Source of the DNA: Pedobacter fastidiosus
GTDB lineage: Bacteria; Bacteroidota; Bacteroidia; Sphingobacteriales; Sphingobacteriaceae
Direction: 5' to 3'
DNA: 64,000 nucleotides
Assembly (NCBI RefSeq): GCF_014306625.1
Contig: NZ_JACRYL010000012.1
Location: 62,001-126,000, forward strand
Position 1 is the first letter of the stretch. Every line of letters begins with the position of its first letter. Positions 60,070-64,000 of this stretch are shown piece by piece. The notes beneath the pieces are model-generated. The model worked only from the letters and a program-made list of their open reading frames with translations. It did no database searches and had not been told where the DNA came from. The position numbers and the translations under genes were made by a program.

Positions 60070-61179
60070 TTACTTAATCATTACCTTCTTACCTGTCTTT
60101 GCCGAAATTTTAGCCGCTTCTAGTATTTTAACCACAATTAAATTATTTTCCAAAGAAGATAAATCATTTACAGGCTGAATTTCATTTTTTAAAACAGCTG
60201 CTAAGTAGCCTAAATGATTTGCATAAGCTGGAGTTAAAGGCTTGGCTTTATAAATAGAATATTCAGGCTTTCCGCTTATTTTGGTTCGAAGATTTTGCTC
60301 ATTTACAGCTTGTATGTAACCGGTTTTGCCAAAAACTTCTAAATCCTTTATACTAAAAGGCCAATTCCAAGAGGCTTCTATAATTCCTGTTGCATCGGCA
60401 TATTCCAATAGAATTGTAGCATCATCATCCACATTTGGATAAACATCCTTTTTAATTTGATGTGTAATTGCAGAAACAGAAATTGGTGCCTTACCATCCA
60501 TTAGCCAAGTCATCAAATTTGCGCCGTAACAGCCAAAATCAACCAAAGCACCACCTCCATTTTTCTTTGGATCGGTTAACCAACTCAAAAACTCCTTACT
60601 CACGCCAATTTCCTTTGGCCCTTGGTGGCCATCATGAACAATCATTTTTCGAATTGGACCAACAGATCCCTTTTCCTTAATATCTAAATAAGCTTCCTGA
60701 TTACTCGGATACCATGTAGTTTCATAATTGGTAAGCAAATGAATTTTATATTTCTTTGCCAACTCTGCCATTTTTTGCGCCTGCTTAACGGTCATAGCCA
60801 AAGGCTTTTCTACCATTACAGAAATGCCCAAAGGGGCCGAAGCTTCTACAACGGCAAGATGATCGCTAATTGCATTGTAAGCCAAAACCACATCAGGCTT
60901 TTTTCTTTTTAGTAGCGAAGTTAAATCTGGATAAAACAGACTATCAGCCAATTTATAGCGCTTCTTAAATCGATCTACCAATTCTGGATTTGCCTCCGCA
61001 ATTCCCAAAATATTCACCTCACCCCTTTGATAACTGCTCATAATCAAATAAATATGATCATGATTTAAACCCACAATTGCAACATTAAGCTTATTCTGCG
61101 CTTTAACGCAAAGCGATAGACAAGTGAAAGCGATAAGAAATAATGTTTTAAAATAAATAGTGGGTGGATAAGTTTTCAT
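60070..61179 (-). CDS. Exported Gfo/Idh/MocA family oxidoreductase
   Basis: Protein of 369 residues with an N-terminal Sec-type signal (FKTLFLIAFTCLSLCVKAQ, cleavage after about residue 28) and no twin-arginine motif. A Rossmann-type domain follows (NVAIVGLNHDHIY... VMVEKPLAMTVKQAQKMAELA with the conserved EKP), then the Gfo/Idh/MocA C-terminal alpha/beta domain (GGGALVDFGCYGANLMTWL). Cytosolic relatives are NAD(P)-dependent sugar dehydrogenases. The GxGxxG loop here is altered to GLNHDH, so a changed cofactor or activity is possible. Confidence 0.85.
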   Translation of the reverse strand: MKTYPPTIYFKTLFLIAFTCLSLCVKAQNKLNVAIVGLNHDHIYLIMSSYQRGEVNILGIAEANPELVDRFKKRYKLADSLFYPDLTSLLKRKKPDVVLAYNAISDHLAVVEASAPLGISVMVEKPLAMTVKQAQKMAELAKKYKIHLLTNYETTWYPSNQEAYLDIKEKGSVGPIRKMIVHDGHQGPKEIGVSKEFLSWLTDPKKNGGGALVDFGCYGANLMTWLMDGKAPISVSAITHQIKKDVYPNVDDDATILLEYADATGIIEASWNWPFSIKDLEVFGKTGYIQAVNEQNLRTKISGKPEYSIYKAKPLTPAYANHLGYLAAVLKNEIQPVNDLSSLENNLIVVKILEAAKISAKTGKKVMIK

Positions 61180-61411
61180 AATTAATCTAAAATGGATGAT
61201 TTTACAAGTTATACATTAATGTTATTGTTATTTAAATCGCATTAAAATATTACATAATTACTTGTTGAAATGCATTAATCATTTATATTCGTTAATTGCA
61301 TTTTTAAATTAATTAAAATTCATCCTACCCAATATAACAGAAATTCATCCCGAATTAAACAATGATAAAACCTAGCATTTTGCCTGGTAATTAATTCTAT
61401 TTTTATTGAAG
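61180..61411. other. Intergenic region between divergent genes
   Basis: About 230 nt of AT-rich sequence between the Gfo/Idh/MocA gene and the membrane protein gene. No exact consensus promoter or repeat was found. Confidence 0.4.
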
Positions 61412-62044
61412 ATGAATACCAAAAAACTTCATTACATTTCAGGCATAACGCTGTCTATTTTTATTGGATTACATTTATTTAATCACTTTTATAGTCTGTT
61501 CGGCGTTGCTGCGCACATAAATTTGATGAATATTTTACGCCTCTTCTACCGGAACACAGTTGTCGAAATTATTTTATTATTATCTGTACTTGTTCAAATC
61601 ATTTCGGGTTTTAAGCTGATTAAGAATAAGAAAAAAATCAACTTATCTGGTTTTGAAAAACTCCATGTTTGGACTGGAATCTACTTATCAATATTTTTAA
61701 TATTCCACTTAGCAGCAGTGTTTGGCGGACGATTCTATTTGCATTTAAATACCAATGTGTATTTTGGTGCTGCAGGATTAAATACTTTCCCATATAATCT
61801 GTTTTTTACCCCGTATTATTCTTTAGCCATTATCTCGGTATTTGGTCATATTGCTTCTGTACATAAAGCTAAAGCTAAGCACAATTTTATAGGATTAAAC
61901 CCAAATAAACAGGCTAAAATTATTTTATATTTTGGCTTTGCATTAACTTGTATTATTCTTTTCGGCCTAACTAATCATTTTCATGGCCTAACCATCCCGA
62001 AAGAATACAATATACTGATTGGAAAATGGGCCACTAGAATTTAA
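61412..62044 (+). CDS. Multi-pass membrane protein with conserved His residues
   Basis: Protein of 210 residues with five or six hydrophobic segments: YISGITLSIFIGLHLFNHFYS, VVEIILLLSVLVQIISGF, LHVWTGIYLSIFLIFHLAAVF, YYSLAIISVFGHIASVH and ILYFGFALTCIILFGL. Histidines recur within or next to helices (GLHLFNH, LHVW, IFHLAA, FGHIA), a pattern compatible with di-haem cytochrome b-like or ferric-reductase-like membrane proteins. That is a suggestion from spacing only. ATG 61412 is chosen over TTG 61406. Confidence 0.65.
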   Translation: MNTKKLHYISGITLSIFIGLHLFNHFYSLFGVAAHINLMNILRLFYRNTVVEIILLLSVLVQIISGFKLIKNKKKINLSGFEKLHVWTGIYLSIFLIFHLAAVFGGRFYLHLNTNVYFGAAGLNTFPYNLFFTPYYSLAIISVFGHIASVHKAKAKHNFIGLNPNKQAKIILYFGFALTCIILFGLTNHFHGLTIPKEYNILIGKWATRI

Positions 62045-62081
62045 ATTGTTTCCTTAAATTTATAATTAGATTTTAATCATA

Positions 62082-62498
62082 ATGGCAAAGAATAAAACCA
62101 CCGAAAACAAACTTAGTGTATCAGATTTTTTAAACAAAGTTGAAGATGATACCAAAAGAAAAGACAGTTTTGAATTGGTTGAAATCATTTCTAAGACTAC
62201 AGGCTTTGAGGCTAAAATGTGGGGAACGGCAATTGTAGGCTTTGGCAGTTATCATTACGTATATGAAAGTGGCCGAGAAGGTGATGCGCCATTGGTCGGT
62301 TTTTCTCCAAGAAAAGATGCTTTTGCGTTGTACTTATCTTCACAATTAAAAGATCGGGAAGCATTACTTGAGAAATTTGGCAAACATAAAACGGCCAAAG
62401 CTTGTGTTTACATTAAAAAGCTATCTGATATTGATGTTGAAATTCTAAAAAAACTAGTGACCAATTCAGTAGAAAGAATTAAAAGTCTATATCCATAA
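62082..62498 (+). CDS. DUF1801 domain protein
   Basis: Small soluble protein of 138 residues matching the DUF1801 (YdhG-like) fold: SVSDFLNKVEDDTKRKDSFELVEII, MWGTAIVGFGSYHYVYESGREGD, PRKDAFALYLSS and CVYIKKLSDIDVEILKKLV. The biochemical role is unknown. It starts 37 nt after the membrane protein gene and may be in the same transcript. The region 62499-62655 that follows has no recognised feature. Confidence 0.85.
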   Translation: MAKNKTTENKLSVSDFLNKVEDDTKRKDSFELVEIISKTTGFEAKMWGTAIVGFGSYHYVYESGREGDAPLVGFSPRKDAFALYLSSQLKDREALLEKFGKHKTAKACVYIKKLSDIDVEILKKLVTNSVERIKSLYP

Positions 62499-62655
62499 TT
62501 AAGATTAAATTCTAATGATCTCATAAAGCTTTGCTGATCTATTATTCCCAATAATGTGCAAAAAATTTCTCTTGTAAATAAGCGGTTACTCAACAATACA
62601 CTAAGGTAAATTTCGCATATTTGATTATTCCTTATTTCAACCAAACTAACCGGAA

Positions 62656-64000
62656 ATGATTAAAAAACTACACCTCTATTTTTTAATAGCTGGCGCCTGT
62701 GTTTCGTTAAATGCCAGAGCACAAGATGCTGTAAGCTATCAAACTCCCCCAAAAGAAATTGCCGATTTATTACTTGCCAAACCCACTCCGGGCGTAAGTA
62801 TTGATGGCAAAGCAGAATGGATTCTCTTTAGCGAACGTAATTCTTATCCTTCAGTAGAAGAATTGGCGATGCCAGAATATCGCATTGCAGGCTTAAGGTT
62901 AAACCCAAATAACTACTCGCCAAGCCGACAGACCTATATCAATAATTTCAGTCTGAAAAATATTAAAACGGATAAAACATTTCCAGTTACAGGTTTACCA
63001 GCACCTTTGTTCGCAAGCAACATCAGCTGGAACCCTTCTGAAAACAAAATAGCCTTTACCAATACCACTCAAAAAGGTGTCGATTTATATATAATAGATT
63101 TAGCGACGAAAAAAGCAACAAAGGTTAATAAGGCTTTTTTAAACGTTGTTTTAGGAAGCGGCTTAACTTGGTTAAACGACAATACCATTATTTATCGTAC
63201 TGCAACAAAACCTGCAAGTGCAGCACCTCCAAAACCTTTAATGCCAAAGGGGCCAACCATTCAACAAAATTTAGGAAAGGCTGCTCCGAGCGCAACCTAT
63301 CAAGATTTAATTAAATCACCATTTGATGAGCAATTATTTGAGTTTTATGGTACTTCTCAATTGGTTAAAAATACTGGCGGAATCGAAACTCCAATTGGTA
63401 AACCGGCCATTTATGGCTCGGTAAGTTTATCACCAGATAAAACCTATATGATGCTAGAAACCATTCGCAAGCCATTTTCTTACTTGGTTTCTGCCGGCGG
63501 TTTTCCATCTACAATTACCATTACCGATTTAACAGGCAAACCTATTAAGGTTTTGGCAGAATTGCCATCATCAGAAGGAACTCCATCAGGTTATGATAAT
63601 ACGCAAAATGTTCCTCGTGGTTTCGATTGGAGAGATGATGAGCCCGCTACAATTGTTTGGTCTAAACCATTAGACAGTGGCTTAATTAAGAAAAATGTTC
63701 CATTCCATGATGCAGTTTATTCTTTAAGTGCACCATTTACAGGAGCAGAAAAAGAATTATTTAAAACCGTTACGCGTTATCGTGGCGTTCAATGGGGCGA
63801 TGCCAATCTTGCATTAATTATGGAAGGTTTACGCAGCAAGCAAACCAGTAAAGTAAGCCGTTATAATCCAACAACTGGAGCAGTAGAAGAACTTTATAGC
63901 CGCAACCAAACAGATGCATACGGCAACCCTGGAAGCCCAGTAACCACCAAAAATAAATATGGTCGTCAGGTTATCCATACAGTTGATAATGGTACAAAAT
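62656..64000 (+). CDS. S9 family peptidase (glutamyl-endopeptidase-like), 5' part
   Basis: The frame is open from ATG 62656 to the end of the window (448 codons) without a stop, so the gene is truncated by the window edge. It has a signal peptide (HLYFLIAGACVSLNARAQ), then YQTPPKEIADLLLAKPTPGVSID and YRIAGLRLNPNNYSPSRQ, features of the propeller part of secreted prolyl-oligopeptidase-family enzymes close to plant glutamyl endopeptidase. Beta-propeller blades follow (SLSPDKTYMMLETIRKPFSY, VPRGFDWRDDEPATIVW). The Ser-Asp-His catalytic domain would lie beyond 64000. CATATTTG shortly upstream is one base from the -7 consensus. Confidence 0.85.
   Translation, partial: MIKKLHLYFLIAGACVSLNARAQDAVSYQTPPKEIADLLLAKPTPGVSIDGKAEWILFSERNSYPSVEELAMPEYRIAGLRLNPNNYSPSRQTYINNFSLKNIKTDKTFPVTGLPAPLFASNISWNPSENKIAFTNTTQKGVDLYIIDLATKKATKVNKAFLNVVLGSGLTWLNDNTIIYRTATKPASAAPPKPLMPKGPTIQQNLGKAAPSATYQDLIKSPFDEQLFEFYGTSQLVKNTGGIETPIGKPAIYGSVSLSPDKTYMMLETIRKPFSYLVSAGGFPSTITITDLTGKPIKVLAELPSSEGTPSGYDNTQNVPRGFDWRDDEPATIVWSKPLDSGLIKKNVPFHDAVYSLSAPFTGAEKELFKTVTRYRGVQWGDANLALIMEGLRSKQTSKVSRYNPTTGAVEELYSRNQTDAYGNPGSPVTTKNKYGRQVIHTVDNGTK

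Noticed and set aside
1..64000. CRISPR arrays, tRNA or rRNA genes
   Set aside because: No regularly spaced short repeats with unique spacers and no cloverleaf or rRNA-like sequence was seen; the repeats present are pairs or a four-copy leader family.

Overview
The window looks like a chromosomal segment of a Bacteroidetes bacterium of the Pedobacter/Sphingobacteriaceae type. The evidence is the low GC content, the absence of Shine-Dalgarno sequences, several promoters of the Bacteroidetes form TTG-N17-20-TAnnTTTG, a CHU_C-type (type IX secretion) C-terminal domain, a PorT-type barrel, a Porin_10 protein, and the order rpmB-rpmG-DUF4295-ftsY-rimO. No tRNA, rRNA, CRISPR array, integrase or transposase was recognised.

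Layout. 1-4.1 kb: ribosomal proteins L28 and L33, a DUF4295 protein, an inserted PIN-type toxin-antitoxin pair, ftsY and rimO. 4.2-10.5 kb: membrane acyltransferase, small secreted protein, gpsA, a TolC/adaptor efflux pair without its permease, and a NodB deacetylase. 10.5-11.4 kb: non-coding, with a duplicated palindromic element. 11.4-23.6 kb: aconitase, zinc-ribbon proteins, GH1 glycosidase, a large PKD/CHU_C surface protein, a membrane-anchored MutS-like ATPase, rlmH, a DUF5606 protein, a cyclophilin and a secreted protein of unknown function.

23.6-31.6 kb: an accessory island. It is bounded by a 94-bp direct repeat of the 3' end of the secreted-protein gene; the second copy encodes the same 30 C-terminal residues and differs only at synonymous positions. 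The island holds an O-antigen-ligase-like protein, a transglutaminase-fold lipoprotein, small secreted proteins, and a duplicated module. The module comprises a lipoprotein (one copy with an HEALH metallopeptidase domain, one copy truncated) and a small secreted partner (one copy intact, one a pseudogene), with four copies of a ~105-bp leader. Its architecture resembles effector/immunity modules, but that role is inference.

31.8-39 kb: outer-membrane barrel, the lpxK-punA-porin operon, a sterol-desaturase-family protein and a carboxypeptidase-regulatory-domain protein. 39.3-44.7 kb: a seven-gene operon in which every gene overlaps the next. It encodes an FAD oxidoreductase, methyltransferase, type III polyketide synthase, FabZ-like dehydratase, ketosynthase, acyl carrier protein and phosphopantetheinyl transferase. 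This is probably a biosynthetic cluster for a modified alkyl-resorcinol, -pyrone or -quinone lipid.

44.8-64 kb: mostly housekeeping and metabolism. It includes pruA, a SulP transporter with a beta carbonic anhydrase, a phosphate-type porin, a carboxyltransferase, MFS and GNAT proteins, an M42 aminopeptidase, gpmA, a PAS protein, an SDR with an AraC regulator, an exported Gfo/Idh/MocA protein, a membrane protein, a DUF1801 protein, and the 5' part of an S9 peptidase gene that runs off the window. Short palindromic intergenic elements are scattered throughout.
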